DNA of 64,000 nt, from NCBI RefSeq assembly GCF_003269275.1, contig NZ_QLTS01000008.1, positions 1-64,000 of the forward strand, written 5' to 3'. The DNA comes from Phascolarctobacterium faecium DSM 14760 (lineage in GTDB: Bacteria > Bacillota > Negativicutes > Acidaminococcales > Acidaminococcaceae). Position numbers and translations under genes: made by a program. The notes beneath the pieces were generated by a model. The model saw nothing but the letters and a program-made list of their open reading frames with translations. It was not told the origin of the DNA and searched no databases. The first letter of the stretch is position 1. Every line of letters begins with the position of its first letter. Positions 49,771-59,642 of the stretch are shown here, in pieces.

Positions 49771-49782
49771 GGTGCTAGCACC
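49771..49782. promoter_or_regulatory. Palindromic operator before the his operon
   Basis: GGTGCTAGCACC is a perfect 12-bp palindrome 22 bases before the regulator start, downstream of a likely promoter (TTGCCT 49729, TAAAGT 49752). It is a good candidate binding site for the YerC/HisR-type repressor encoded next to it. Confidence 0.6.
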
Positions 49783-49804
49783 AGCTAAATTTAAGGAGGC
49801 AATC

Positions 49805-50113
49805 ATGGCTGCAAAAACCAGAGACCATTTGACCGATCAATTATTTAAAGCGATTCTTAGCTTAAAAAGTGAAGAGCAGTGTTCCAACTTTTTTGAGGAT
49901 ATTTGCACGATCAGCGAACTGAAATCCATGGCGCAGCGTTTGGAGGTTGCCAGAATGCTTGATGCAGGCTGTATTTATGAAGAGATAGTAGAAAAAACAG
50001 GCGCCAGTACGGCGACGATCTCACGGGTTAAACGCTGTTTGGTTTATGGCGCTGACGGCTATAATTCGATAATGCCATTATTAAAAAAGGAAGACAAGCA
50101 CAATGCTGAATAA
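49805..50113 (+). CDS. YerC/YecD family TrpR-like regulator (HisR-type)
   Basis: DNA-binding protein of 102 residues of the YerC/YecD family, with the TrpR-like helix-turn-helix LDAGCIYEEIVEKTGASTATIS and RVKRCL. In Firmicutes, relatives placed ahead of his genes are predicted histidine-operon repressors. AAGGAGG precedes the ATG at 49805. The end overlaps hisZ by 11 bases, so the repressor is co-expressed with its targets. Confidence 0.87.
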   Translation: MAAKTRDHLTDQLFKAILSLKSEEQCSNFFEDICTISELKSMAQRLEVARMLDAGCIYEEIVEKTGASTATISRVKRCLVYGADGYNSIMPLLKKEDKHNAE

Positions 50114-51281
50114 TAAAGCTTTGCAGGTGCCGTATGGAACTAGGGACGTACTTCCGGGTGAAGCCGGCGCCAGAAGGATAATTGAAAATAAGCTTGCCTC
50201 TACCTTTAAAGCCTGGGGCTATGACGAAGTGGTCACGCCGACTTTTGAATATCTGGATACTTTTGCCGCAGCAGGTCAGCTGTCAGACAGCAGTTTTAAA
50301 TTTTTTGACCGTCGTAATAATATTTTATTGCTGCGGTCGGACATGACGACTCCTTTGGCGCGTTTGGTAGCTACTCGGCTCAATGAGGGACCGGCGGTAA
50401 AACGGCTTTTTTATCTGGCGAATCTATTTCGCTATGAGGAAACACAGGCCGGACGCCAGTGTGAGTTTAATCAGGCCGGTGTTGAAATGATGGGTGCGGC
50501 CGGACCTTCGGCAGATGCCGAGATGCTGGCTTTAGCAGTAGCTTCGCTGCAGGCAGCAGGGTTAAATGATTTTGTGATCAGTGTTGGCCAGATCGATTTT
50601 ATAAATGGCCTGATTGAAGCGGCTGAGGTCACTGAACTGCAGGCGCAGGAGCTGAAACGCTGCCTGATCGAGCATGATGTGGTACGGTTGGAAGCGTTGG
50701 CAGATGGCAGCAGGATGTCACCGGAACAAAAAGATTTGTTTAAAGAGCTGCCGTTTCTGCATGGCGGGCTTGAACTTTTAGATAAGGTTGAAGCCTGTGG
50801 TTTGAACAATAAAAGCTCCAAGGCTGTGCAGGATCTGCGCGAAATCTATGCTTTGGCCGAGGTCTATGGTGCGGCTGGTTATCTGCGTTTTGATCTGGGG
50901 CTTTTGCGCGACCTTGATTATTATACTGGAATGTTATTTGAAGGCTACGCTGAGGATATGGGTTTCCCGATCATCGGCGGCGGCCGTTATGATACAATGA
51001 TGGAAAATTTTGGCAGATCCTGCCCGGCAACAGGATTTGCTATAGGGATAGACAGGATCATGTTGATTCTGAGTCGGCGCCGGCAGCTGGACAATATCAG
51101 TAGCTGGGATGTTCTGGTGGCCTGGCAGGCAGGCTGTCTGCCACAGGCGATCGCGCAGTGTATGCGTCTGCGCAGGAGCGGCAAAACAGTGAAGCTGGCT
51201 GCCGAGCCTTTTAACCAGAGCGAAGCAGTGGACGCGCAGCGTGCTAACGCCTGCGATACGCTGCTGTATATCGAAGATTGA
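50103..51281 (+). CDS. hisZ: ATP phosphoribosyltransferase regulatory subunit
   Basis: HisRS paralogue of 392 residues without tRNA-charging function, which activates short HisG. Class II synthetase-like motifs: YGTRDVLPGEA, LLRSDMTTPLARLVA, FRYEETQAGRQCEFNQAGVE, GGGRYD. Found where HisG is of the short form, as here. Confidence 0.93.
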   Translation: MLNNKALQVPYGTRDVLPGEAGARRIIENKLASTFKAWGYDEVVTPTFEYLDTFAAAGQLSDSSFKFFDRRNNILLLRSDMTTPLARLVATRLNEGPAVKRLFYLANLFRYEETQAGRQCEFNQAGVEMMGAAGPSADAEMLALAVASLQAAGLNDFVISVGQIDFINGLIEAAEVTELQAQELKRCLIEHDVVRLEALADGSRMSPEQKDLFKELPFLHGGLELLDKVEACGLNNKSSKAVQDLREIYALAEVYGAAGYLRFDLGLLRDLDYYTGMLFEGYAEDMGFPIIGGGRYDTMMENFGRSCPATGFAIGIDRIMLILSRRRQLDNISSWDVLVAWQAGCLPQAIAQCMRLRRSGKTVKLAAEPFNQSEAVDAQRANACDTLLYIED

Positions 51282-51297
51282 TAAAGGAAGTGCCGTA

Positions 51298-51954
51298 ATG
51301 GATTATATTACCGTAGCGTTGCCGAAGGGCAAGCTGTTTCAAAGATCAGTAGAGCTGCTGTATAAAGTAGGCTATAGTGCTGATAACGTAACTGAAGATT
51401 CGCGCAAACTTGTTATCAGTAACGAGGATAGCAAGGTGCGCTTTATAATTACTAAAACTGTCGATTTGCCGACCTATGTAGAATACGGTGCTGCCGATAT
51501 CGGGATCATTGGTAAAGATGTGCTGCTGGAAGAACGCAAGGACGTATATGAGCTGCTGGATCTGAAATATGGACGCTGTCGTTTGATGCTGGCAGTTCCT
51601 GAGCAGATGCAGCGGCCCAGACTGACTGATTATGCGCATCTGCGGGTAGCAACTAAATATCCGAACTGTGCCCAGGAGTATTTTCGCAGTCTTGGGATTC
51701 AGACCGAGATCATCAAGCTTAACGGCTCGATTGAACTGGGGCCGATGGTTGGATTGTCGGAGCTGATCGTTGATATTGTGGAAACAGGCCGTACCCTGAA
51801 AGAGAATAAATTGGTGGAGGTAGATTCCATCTATACGGCGACAGCAAGACTGATTGCCAACAGGGTGAGCTTTAAATTGAAATTTGACCGTCTGGATAAA
51901 CTGGTCCGAGATTTGCGTAAGGTACTGGATGAGGAGGAAGAGCAATGCAAGTAA
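51298..51954 (+). CDS. hisG: ATP phosphoribosyltransferase, short form
   Basis: First enzyme of histidine synthesis, joining ATP and PRPP. 218 residues, the short form that lacks the regulatory domain and depends on HisZ. Motifs: ALPKGKLFQRSVELL, EYGAADIGIIGKDVLLEE and the PRPP loop region IVDIVETGRTLKENKL. The ATG at 51298 has AAAGGAAG upstream. It overlaps hisD by 10 bases. Confidence 0.94.
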   Translation: MDYITVALPKGKLFQRSVELLYKVGYSADNVTEDSRKLVISNEDSKVRFIITKTVDLPTYVEYGAADIGIIGKDVLLEERKDVYELLDLKYGRCRLMLAVPEQMQRPRLTDYAHLRVATKYPNCAQEYFRSLGIQTEIIKLNGSIELGPMVGLSELIVDIVETGRTLKENKLVEVDSIYTATARLIANRVSFKLKFDRLDKLVRDLRKVLDEEEEQCK

Positions 51955-53291
51955 CAGATGCCAGAGGAATGAGTGCTGTTGAAATAGCAGCTTTGATGCA
52001 GAAAAAAGCTTTTGATGAATGTGAGCTGTCCCCCGGAGTACAGGCAGGTGTTACCGCTATGTTTGGTGCGCCGCTGACAGCAGCCCAGGTCGTCGAAAGA
52101 ATTGTGACTGACGTAAGGGCCGGCGGTGATGGAAAGCTGCTTTATTATACTAATCTGATAGATAAAGCAGGCTTGAGTGTCCAAAATATCCGGGTCAGCA
52201 AGGCTGAATTTGCAGAAGCCCGACAATCAGCTGATGCCGAAGTGGTAGAAGCCATAGAACGTGCTATTGCAAATGTGCGTCGCTTTCACGAAGAACAGCT
52301 GCCAAAAACCTGGCTGACTAACCGTGAATGCGGTGCTATGCTGGGACAGAAGGTAACTCCTGTTGACTCTGTGGGTATCTACGTCCCCGGTGGAACTGCG
52401 GCTTATCCTTCTTCGGTGATTATGAATGCTGTACCGGCTACAGTAGCAGGAGTACCACGGATCGTGATGGCAGTACCGCCCGGACGTGATGGCAAAGTCA
52501 ATCCTTATGTGCTGGTTACGGCTGAATTAATAGGTATCAGGGAAATTTATAAAATGGGCGGTGCACAGGCCATTGCTGCGTTAGCTTTTGGTACGGAAAC
52601 TGTACCAAAGGTTGAAAAAATTACCGGCCCGGGCAATATTTTTGTGACGCTGGCTAAAAAAGCTGTTTACGGACACTGCGACATTGATATGCTGGCAGGT
52701 CCCAGCGAAATATTGATTATAGCCGATGATGGCGCTGATCCTAAATATCTGGCAGCTGACCTTTTGAGCCAGGCGGAACATGATCCTCTGGCCAGCGCTA
52801 TTTTAGTTACGGACAGTGAGCTGTTGGGCAATGCTGTTGCAGCAGAGCTTGAGATGCAGCTTGCTGCTTTGCCGCGGCAGGAGATCGCTGCATTGTCTTT
52901 AGCAAATCATGGCAAGATCATTATTGCGTCTGATATGGAAACAGTAATTGAGATGGCGAATATATCAGCACCGGAGCATTTGGAGGTTATGACGAAAGAG
53001 CCTTTTGCTCTGCTGCCTTATCTGCGTAATGCCGGTGCGATCTTTTTGGGCGCTTATTCACCGGAGCCTTTGGGCGATTATTACGCAGGACCGAACCACA
53101 TTCTGCCTACCGGCGGCACTGCCCGTTTCTACTCAGTTCTGAATGTGGAGACGTTTATGAAGAAAACAAGTATCATTGCTTATACGCAGGGCGCCTTGAC
53201 TGCTGTGGGCAGTGACGTTATTAAAATGGCTGAAGCTGAAGGGCTTCAGGCGCATGCTAACGCTATCCGCGTGCGTATGGAAAAGAGGTGA
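51945..53291 (+). CDS. hisD: Histidinol dehydrogenase
   Basis: Zinc enzyme of 448 residues that oxidises histidinol to histidine in the last steps. Motifs: GIYVPGGTAAYPSSVIMNAV, GGAQAIAALAFGTETVPKV, LAGPSEILIIAD, QAEHDPLASA, and DYYAGPNHILPTGGTARF. It sits here mid-operon after hisG. Confidence 0.94.
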   Translation: MQVTDARGMSAVEIAALMQKKAFDECELSPGVQAGVTAMFGAPLTAAQVVERIVTDVRAGGDGKLLYYTNLIDKAGLSVQNIRVSKAEFAEARQSADAEVVEAIERAIANVRRFHEEQLPKTWLTNRECGAMLGQKVTPVDSVGIYVPGGTAAYPSSVIMNAVPATVAGVPRIVMAVPPGRDGKVNPYVLVTAELIGIREIYKMGGAQAIAALAFGTETVPKVEKITGPGNIFVTLAKKAVYGHCDIDMLAGPSEILIIADDGADPKYLAADLLSQAEHDPLASAILVTDSELLGNAVAAELEMQLAALPRQEIAALSLANHGKIIIASDMETVIEMANISAPEHLEVMTKEPFALLPYLRNAGAIFLGAYSPEPLGDYYAGPNHILPTGGTARFYSVLNVETFMKKTSIIAYTQGALTAVGSDVIKMAEAEGLQAHANAIRVRMEKR

Positions 53292-53295
53292 GGAG

Positions 53296-54498
53296 ATGGC
53301 TGGATTTAATGCCAGGACCGGCTTGGAAGAATTGGAAGAATATGCTGTAGAACATGTGGCTGCCGATATTATCGTCAATGCCAACGAAAGTAATTATAAT
53401 CTGCCGCGGCCGATTGAGCAGGCTGTAGCGGCGAAGCTGGCCGGGTTTCCTTTTAACCGTTATCCGCCGATGCAGGCTGAAACGCTGCGCGGGCTGATTG
53501 CTGAAGATCTGGCGCTGGATGCAGACAATATCAGAATCGGCAACGGTTCCAGTGAACTTTTGCAAATGGCCTGTTATGCTTTTGGCGGCAATGGACGTAA
53601 AATCGCTTTTCCGTATCCGTCCTTTTCTATGTATGGCGTTTATACCAAGCTGGCCGACAGTATAGCCGCACCGTATCCGCTGACGCTGACGGGATATGTC
53701 GATCCAGATAAGGTCATCGAATTTTGCAGGGCAGAGCAGCCGGCGCTGTTGATTGTCTGCAATCCAAACAATCCGACGGGAAATTATAATCCGCTTGAAG
53801 TAATGGAGAAGATTTTAGCAAATGTCAGCTGCCCGGTAGTAATGGATGAAGCCTATATGGAGTTTGCTAAAGGCAGCGGCGTTGATCCGCAGGATCTGCG
53901 CCCGCTGAATAAATTAAAGCTGGTAGCAGGTTCGACTTTGGCTCTGACAGGTAAATACAGTAATTTTATGTGCTTACGTACTTTTTCTAAAGCTTACGGA
54001 CTGGCTGGACTGCGTGTAGGTTATGCTGTCGGCAGTGCCGGTATCATGCGTGTTTTGGGAAAAACACTGCTGCCTTATCATGTTAATGCCTGGTCTTTAG
54101 CTGTAGCGGAAGAGGTTTACCGCCAAAAAGACTTATATAAAGAACAACTGGAAACTATTATCGAGCAGCGTGATCTGATGCGGGAACAACTGGAGCAAAT
54201 GGGCTTGAAAATCTGGCCGTCCGCAACGAATTTTCTGACCTGTTGCCCGCAGGGCGAACTGACTGCCCGTTTAGCGGCTGCCTGCGAGCAGCAATATGGC
54301 AGCCAGGGTGAAAAAACACAGCAGATGCTGGCAGGAATGTACTTATACCGCAAACTGCTGGAGAAGAAAATTTTGGTGCGCGATTATACCAGTCATCCTG
54401 TATTGCAGGGATGCCTGCGGATCACGGTAGGCCTGCCGCTGGAAAATGCTGAAATCATCAGCCGGCTGCAGCGCTTATGCGGAGAGGAGGCAATATGA
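53296..54498 (+). CDS. hisC: Histidinol-phosphate aminotransferase
   Basis: PLP-dependent transaminase of 400 residues. NPNNPTGNY, MDEAYMEF and the Lys region RTFSKAYGLAGLRVGYAVG are present. Longer than typical HisC by some 40 residues near the C-terminus (a Gln-rich insertion near 340-355). The ATG at 53296 has GAGGTGAGG upstream. The stop overlaps hisB. Confidence 0.92.
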   Translation: MAGFNARTGLEELEEYAVEHVAADIIVNANESNYNLPRPIEQAVAAKLAGFPFNRYPPMQAETLRGLIAEDLALDADNIRIGNGSSELLQMACYAFGGNGRKIAFPYPSFSMYGVYTKLADSIAAPYPLTLTGYVDPDKVIEFCRAEQPALLIVCNPNNPTGNYNPLEVMEKILANVSCPVVMDEAYMEFAKGSGVDPQDLRPLNKLKLVAGSTLALTGKYSNFMCLRTFSKAYGLAGLRVGYAVGSAGIMRVLGKTLLPYHVNAWSLAVAEEVYRQKDLYKEQLETIIEQRDLMREQLEQMGLKIWPSATNFLTCCPQGELTARLAAACEQQYGSQGEKTQQMLAGMYLYRKLLEKKILVRDYTSHPVLQGCLRITVGLPLENAEIISRLQRLCGEEAI

Positions 54499-55082
54499 TG
54501 CGGCAGGCAGTTAAAGAACGAAAAACTTTAGAAACTGCGGTCAGTGTCAGTATTGGGCTTGATGGCAGCGGGAAAGCGGATATCGCTACAGGCGTCGGTT
54601 TTTTTGATCATATGCTGACACTGCTGGCCAAGCATGGTTTTCTTGATTTGCAGGTGAAAGCACAGGGAGATCTGCAGGTTGACTGTCACCATACGGTTGA
54701 GGACTGCGGCATCGTTTTAGGAGAAGCTCTTAAAGCGGCTGTTGGCGATAAAAGCGGTATTCACCGCTATGGCAGTTGTTTTATTCCAATGGATGAGGCT
54801 TTGGCACAGGTAGTACTGGATTTTTCCGGGCGGCCGTACCTGGTTTTTGAAGCCGAAATTCCTAAAATAACTTTGGGTAACTACGATACAGAAATGACTG
54901 AGGAATTTTTCCGCGCCGTAGCCGTGGCCAGCGGCATGACTCTGCATATTCGCGTCTTGTATGGTAAAAATGTACATCATATTATTGAGGCGGTTTTTAA
55001 AGCTTTTGCCCGTGCGCTGGCAGAGGCAGTAGCTGCAGATCCGCGCGTTCAGGGCGTGATGAGCAGCAAGGGGGCTTTATGA
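54495..55082 (+). CDS. hisB: Imidazoleglycerol-phosphate dehydratase
   Basis: Monofunctional dehydratase of 195 residues without the phosphatase domain. Manganese-binding motifs FFDHMLTLLAKHG, DCHHTVEDCGIVLG and the C-terminal HHIIEAVFKAFARAL. The histidinol-phosphatase partner is not in this operon. GAGGAGG precedes the ATG. Confidence 0.94.
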   Translation: MMRQAVKERKTLETAVSVSIGLDGSGKADIATGVGFFDHMLTLLAKHGFLDLQVKAQGDLQVDCHHTVEDCGIVLGEALKAAVGDKSGIHRYGSCFIPMDEALAQVVLDFSGRPYLVFEAEIPKITLGNYDTEMTEEFFRAVAVASGMTLHIRVLYGKNVHHIIEAVFKAFARALAEAVAADPRVQGVMSSKGAL

Positions 55083-55690
55083 GTTCGAAGATAGTCATTG
55101 TTGATTATGGGATGGGAAACCTGCACAGTGTTAATAAAGCGATCGCTGTTGTTGGCGGCGACCCGGTTATTTCCAGTGATGCCGCAGTTATTGCACAGGC
55201 TGATAAACTGATTTTACCGGGAGTAGGGGCTTTTGGCGATTGCATGGCTAATCTGCAGCGCAGCGGTCTGGTACCGATACTGCAGAAATATTTGCACAGC
55301 GGCAGACCGTTTTTAGGTATCTGCCTGGGAATGCAGGTTTTGTTTGAAGGCAGTGATGAAGCTCCCGGAGTGAAAGGTCTGGGCTATTTTCAAGGGCAGG
55401 TGCGCAGACTGGATACCGCTTTGAAAATACCGCATATGGGCTGGAACAAGCTGAGTTTACGCAGCAGTTCGCCGCTGCTGCAGGAAGCAGGAGATGAATA
55501 TGTGTACTTTGTGCACAGCTTTCATGTTGAGCCGCAGCAGCAAGAGCTCATTACTGCCGTATGTGATTATGGTATGGAAGTAACGGCTGCCGTCGGCAGC
55601 GGCAGTGTACAGGCTTTTCAGTTCCATCCAGAAAAATCAAGCCGGGCAGGCCTTGGCCTGCTGCGCGCTTTTAAGGAGTGGCAGCCATGA
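55079..55690 (+). CDS. hisH: Imidazole glycerol phosphate synthase, glutaminase subunit
   Basis: Class I glutamine amidotransferase of 203 residues; supplies ammonia to HisF. Nucleophile Cys in PFLGICLGMQVLF, His and Glu in VQAFQFHPEKSS. It overlaps both neighbours. Confidence 0.94.
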   Translation: MSSKIVIVDYGMGNLHSVNKAIAVVGGDPVISSDAAVIAQADKLILPGVGAFGDCMANLQRSGLVPILQKYLHSGRPFLGICLGMQVLFEGSDEAPGVKGLGYFQGQVRRLDTALKIPHMGWNKLSLRSSSPLLQEAGDEYVYFVHSFHVEPQQQELITAVCDYGMEVTAAVGSGSVQAFQFHPEKSSRAGLGLLRAFKEWQP

Positions 55691-56415
55691 TAATTTTTCC
55701 TGCTATAGATATCCGCGGCGGCCGCTGCGTCAGATTGACGGAAGGTCGTTTTGACCAGGAAACTGTTTTTGCTGATGATCCTTCGGAAATGGCTGCCCGC
55801 TGGTCGGCAGTCGGAGCCGAATATTTACATGTCGTCGATTTAGACGGTGCTTTGGCCGGTGCAGGACGTAATCTGCCGGTAATCCAAAAAATCCTGGAGC
55901 ACGCTTCTATGCCAGTGCAGGTAGGAGGCGGAATCAGAAATATGGCAGCTGTAGCAGAATTACTGGAACTGGGGGTCAGCCGTGTGATTCTTGGATCAGC
56001 AGCAGTGCGGGAACCGCAGCTGGTTGCTGAAGCCTGTCGGGAATTTCCTGGTCAGGTTGTTGTAGGTATCGATGCTAAAGACGGGAAAGCCGCTATCGAA
56101 GGCTGGGGTGTCAGCGGTGGTATTGATGCTGTAGAGTTGGCTCTAAAAATGGCTGCTATCGGGGTCGAGCATATTATTTTTACTGATATCAGCCGTGACG
56201 GTAAGCTGAGTGGGGTGAATGTAGAAGCCACTGCCGCTTTGGCAAAAGCCTGCGGTGTTAAAGTCATTGCCAGCGGCGGTGTGGCATCGTTGGAAGATAT
56301 ACGCCGGCTGCAGCAGCGGTCCTCCTCTGGGATCGAGGGCTGCATCATAGGGAAGGCCATTTATACCGGAGCTGTTGACCTGCTGGAGGCTCTGCGGGTC
56401 GCAAAGGAGGTATGA
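55687..56415 (+). CDS. hisA: ProFAR isomerase
   Basis: TIM-barrel isomerase of 242 residues. [18 protein letters not shown] at the start, VQVGGGIRN and the phosphate loop [13 protein letters not shown]. The start at 55687 overlaps the hisH stop by 4 bases, with GGAG upstream. Confidence 0.94.
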   Translation: MIIFPAIDIRGGRCVRLTEGRFDQETVFADDPSEMAARWSAVGAEYLHVVDLDGALAGAGRNLPVIQKILEHASMPVQVGGGIRNMAAVAELLELGVSRVILGSAAVREPQLVAEACREFPGQVVVGIDAKDGKAAIEGWGVSGGIDAVELALKMAAIGVEHIIFTDISRDGKLSGVNVEATAALAKACGVKVIASGGVASLEDIRRLQQRSSSGIEGCIIGKAIYTGAVDLLEALRVAKEV

Positions 56416-56416
56416 G

Positions 56417-57175
56417 ATGCATACCAAAAGAATTATTCCCTGTCTGGATGTAAAAGAAGGGCATGTAGTCAAAGGCACTAATTTTGTGGAACTGCGTGAT
56501 GCCGGTGATCCTGTTGAACTGGCGGCCTTATATGACACTGAAGCTGCCGATGAGCTGGTTTTTCTTGATATCACTGCGTCTGTCGAGCAGCGTAAGTCTA
56601 TGCTGGATGTCATAAACCGTACGGCGGGACAGGTTTTTATGCCGCTGACAGTTGGCGGTGGGATCAGCACGGTGCAGGATATTCGTAATGCTCTGAATGC
56701 AGGTGCTGATAAAATTTCTGTAAATACGGCGGCAGTAAAAAATCCGCAGCTGATTGCTGATGGTGCAAAGCTGTTTGGCAGCCAGTGCATCGTTTTAGCT
56801 GTAGATGCAAAACGCTGCGGTACAGATAAATGGGAAGTTTATGTACATGGCGGACGTACCCCTACGGGAATTGATGTACTGGACTGGGTCAGAACGGCGG
56901 CAGAATTGGGCGCCGGCGAGATTTTACTGACCAGTATGGATGCTGACGGTACAAAAAACGGCTATGATATACCACTGACCCGGACGGTTGCCGAAGCGGT
57001 GAAGGTACCTGTGATAGCCAGCGGCGGCGCAGGTAAGCTGGAACACTTCTATGATGTTTTGACGGAAGGTAAAGCCGATGCCGTTTTGGCGGCATCAGTC
57101 TTTCATTATAAAGAGTTTACTATCAGGCAGGTCAAAGAATACCTGCGGTCTAAAGGTTTAGAGGTGAGATTATAA
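56417..57175 (+). CDS. hisF: Imidazole glycerol phosphate synthase, cyclase subunit
   Basis: Cyclase of 252 residues that acts with His[21 protein letters not shown] with the catalytic Asp near residue 11, [31 protein letters not shown] with the second Asp. AAAGGAGG is upstream of the ATG at 56417. Confidence 0.95.
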   Translation: MHTKRIIPCLDVKEGHVVKGTNFVELRDAGDPVELAALYDTEAADELVFLDITASVEQRKSMLDVINRTAGQVFMPLTVGGGISTVQDIRNALNAGADKISVNTAAVKNPQLIADGAKLFGSQCIVLAVDAKRCGTDKWEVYVHGGRTPTGIDVLDWVRTAAELGAGEILLTSMDADGTKNGYDIPLTRTVAEAVKVPVIASGGAGKLEHFYDVLTEGKADAVLAASVFHYKEFTIRQVKEYLRSKGLEVRL

Positions 57176-57843
57176 TGCAAGTAGATTTTTCTAAAATAAA
57201 ATTTGATGAAAAAGGCTTGATTCCGGCCATTATTCAGGATGCAGCAACCAATGCCGTGCTGATGCTGGCCTATATGAACGGCGAATCACTGGCGAAGACT
57301 GTGGAAACCGGTTATACCTGGTTTTGGAGTCGCAGCCGTCAGGAGCTGTGGAACAAAGGCGCTAGCAGCGGCCATGTGCAGAAGGTCGTCAGTATTGATT
57401 ATGATTGTGATGGTGACAGTCTGCTGGTAAAGGTTGAACAAAAAGGTGCAGCCTGCCATACAGGAAATTATTCCTGTTTCAGTTATCCATTATGGAACAG
57501 CGGTGCGGGCAGAAATCTGCCGGTACCTGAACCGGATGGTATTCACGGTATTTTGGCTGAATTGTACCGCGTCATTCAGGACAAACGCGTTCATGGCGGC
57601 GAAAAATCTTATACCCGTTACCTGTTTATGTCAGGCCAGGATAAGATTTTGAAAAAGGTCGGCGAAGAAGCTGCAGAAACTATCATTGCTTCCAAGAATA
57701 ATAACGGCAAAGAGGTTTTGTATGAGATGTCCGACTTGTGGTATCATTGTTTAGTGCTTCTGGCATATCATAATATCAATCCGGCAGAACTGCTGAACGA
57801 ATTGGGTGGTCGCCGCAGTAAAGAAAATAACAGTAAATATTAA
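57175..57843 (+). CDS. hisI: Bifunctional PR-AMP cyclohydrolase / PR-ATP pyrophosphatase
   Basis: Fusion of 222 residues: HisI domain (about 1-115; [11 protein letters not shown], metal Cys and His) followed by HisE domain ([24 protein letters not shown]). Carries out steps 2 and 3 of the pathway. Last gene of the his operon. Confidence 0.94.
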   Translation: MQVDFSKIKFDEKGLIPAIIQDAATNAVLMLAYMNGESLAKTVETGYTWFWSRSRQELWNKGASSGHVQKVVSIDYDCDGDSLLVKVEQKGAACHTGNYSCFSYPLWNSGAGRNLPVPEPDGIHGILAELYRVIQDKRVHGGEKSYTRYLFMSGQDKILKKVGEEAAETIIASKNNNGKEVLYEMSDLWYHCLVLLAYHNINPAELLNELGGRRSKENNSKY

Positions 57844-57845
57844 AA

Positions 57846-57880
57846 AAAGAAACCTTCTGCAGTCTGCGGGAGGTTTCTTT
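57846..57880 (+). terminator. Terminator of the his operon
   Basis: AAAGAAACCTTCTGC / GCGGGAGGTTTCTTT hairpin. Confidence 0.82.
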
Positions 57881-57957
57881 GCTTAAAATTTACTGCTGAC
57901 AGTTTTATTTTGTGCTACAATGACAAGTAAGAAATACGGGGATAAGAAGGTGGAAGC

Positions 57958-59595
57958 ATGGAAAAAACGGTTTTAGTTATCGGTCACCGTAATCCAGACA
58001 CGGATTCGGTCTGTTCTGCCATCGCCTATGCTTATTTAAAGCAGCAGCTGGGTTTGAACGCAGTTCCGGCACGTGCAGGCAAGATCAATCCGGAAACACA
58101 GTTTGTGCTGGAACATTTTGGCGTACCGGTACCGAAATTAGTAGATGATCTGTATCCGCGGTTAAGTGATATACGCCTGGCGCAGCCGCCGACAGTGGGG
58201 CCAGATGCGTCACTGCGTGATGTGGGCAGGCTTTTTGTAGAGCACGAAGGTTTAAAATCCGTACCGGTATTGGATCAGGAAAATAATATCGTCGGCATCA
58301 TTACTGTCGGCGACCTGGCGAAACGTTATTATAATGAGCTGTCAATTCAAGATCTGGACGACGGCGAAACAGATTACAGAAGTATTGTCCATACTTTAGA
58401 TGGTCAGCTGATCTGCGGTGATCTGACACATACCTTTAATGGTAAGATCAAAATTGGGGCTTCGGAGCCTGAAACACTTAGCACGGCAATTAAAAATGGA
58501 GATTTGGTTATCATCGGTGACAGAGTTGAGGCGCAGCTGGCAGTACTGGAGGCCGGCGCCGCAGGTTTGATTCTGACGCGGGATACGGAAATAACGCCAA
58601 TCGTACTGCAGACGGCCCTGCGTTATAAGGCTGTTGTCATCAGCACGCCTTATGACACTTATACTACGGCCCGGCTGATCAATCAGAGCATTCAGGTCAG
58701 GCTGGTGATGACGAAAAACCTTGTGACTCTGAAAACGACAGACTTACTTTCTGATGTCAGAGAAAAGATGCTGGCGGCAAAATTTGTCAGTTACCCGGTG
58801 TTGGAGCGTGGTAAATATGTAGGGATGATGGATCGTGGTATGATGCTGGTTCCCGATCGTCAGGAGGTTATTTTAGTCGACCATAATGAACGCAGTCAGG
58901 CGGTGGAAGGCATTGAAGAAGCGCATTTGCTGGAAATCATTGACCACCATCGGCTGGGCGGGCTGACGACAGGCGCGCCGATCTTTATCAGACAGGAGCC
59001 TGTAGGTTCAACTGCTACTATCGTTGCCAACCTTACCTGGCACAGAGGTATCGAACTGCCGCCGGCTTTGGCAGGTATTTTATTTGCGGCTATAGTTTCT
59101 GATACTTTGTATTTCCGTTCTCCTACTGCGACTCTTTTTGACCAGGATACTGCTAAACGTTTGGCAGAGCAGGCCGGCATCGAGGATGCGGAAGCTTTTG
59201 CGATGGAAGTACTGCGTCATGGTTCTGCTATTGGTACGATGCCGGTGCAGGATATTGTGCGTAATGATATTAAGGAATTCGATTTTGGCGAACACCGGAT
59301 TACGGTCAGTCAGATCAATATTATGGATCGGCAGCAGGCTTTAGAACGGTTAGGAGAACTGCAGAAAGCTCTTAATGAATTTCGTAAGCAGGAAGGTTAT
59401 GACCTGTCGCTGCTGATGGTTACTGATATTTTGGGTGAAGCGACAGATCTTTTAGCTGCAGGAAGTCCTCAGACACAGCTTGTTCACGCTTTTGGCGAAG
59501 CTGCTGCGGAAGGATGCTATCACCTGCCAGGCGTTTTGAGCCGTAAAAAACAAATCATTCCGCCCTTGACAGAAGCCTTTAGAAAACAGGACTGA
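57958..59595 (+). CDS. ppaC: Family II inorganic pyrophosphatase with CBS/DRTGG regulation
   Basis: Hydrolyses pyrophosphate and, in this subfamily, is controlled by adenine nucleotides. 545 residues. The DHH-type catalytic part has GHRNPDTDSVC (H10, D14, D16) and IIDHHRLGG. Between the catalytic halves lie two CBS motifs (about 70-125 and 255-300) split by a DRTGG domain. GAAGGTGG precedes the ATG. Likely removes the pyrophosphate made by biosynthetic steps, including those of the upstream his operon. Confidence 0.93.
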   Translation: MEKTVLVIGHRNPDTDSVCSAIAYAYLKQQLGLNAVPARAGKINPETQFVLEHFGVPVPKLVDDLYPRLSDIRLAQPPTVGPDASLRDVGRLFVEHEGLKSVPVLDQENNIVGIITVGDLAKRYYNELSIQDLDDGETDYRSIVHTLDGQLICGDLTHTFNGKIKIGASEPETLSTAIKNGDLVIIGDRVEAQLAVLEAGAAGLILTRDTEITPIVLQTALRYKAVVISTPYDTYTTARLINQSIQVRLVMTKNLVTLKTTDLLSDVREKMLAAKFVSYPVLERGKYVGMMDRGMMLVPDRQEVILVDHNERSQAVEGIEEAHLLEIIDHHRLGGLTTGAPIFIRQEPVGSTATIVANLTWHRGIELPPALAGILFAAIVSDTLYFRSPTATLFDQDTAKRLAEQAGIEDAEAFAMEVLRHGSAIGTMPVQDIVRNDIKEFDFGEHRITVSQINIMDRQQALERLGELQKALNEFRKQEGYDLSLLMVTDILGEATDLLAAGSPQTQLVHAFGEAAAEGCYHLPGVLSRKKQIIPPLTEAFRKQD

Positions 59596-59602
59596 ATTAT
59601 AG

Positions 59603-59638
59603 AAAAAAGACTGCTTCTTAAAGAAGCAGTCTTTTTTT
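59603..59638. terminator. Bidirectional terminator
   Basis: AAAAAAGACTGCTTCTT / AAGAAGCAGTCTTTTTT between ppaC and the leftward transporter gene. Confidence 0.9.
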
Positions 59639-59642
59639 ACTG

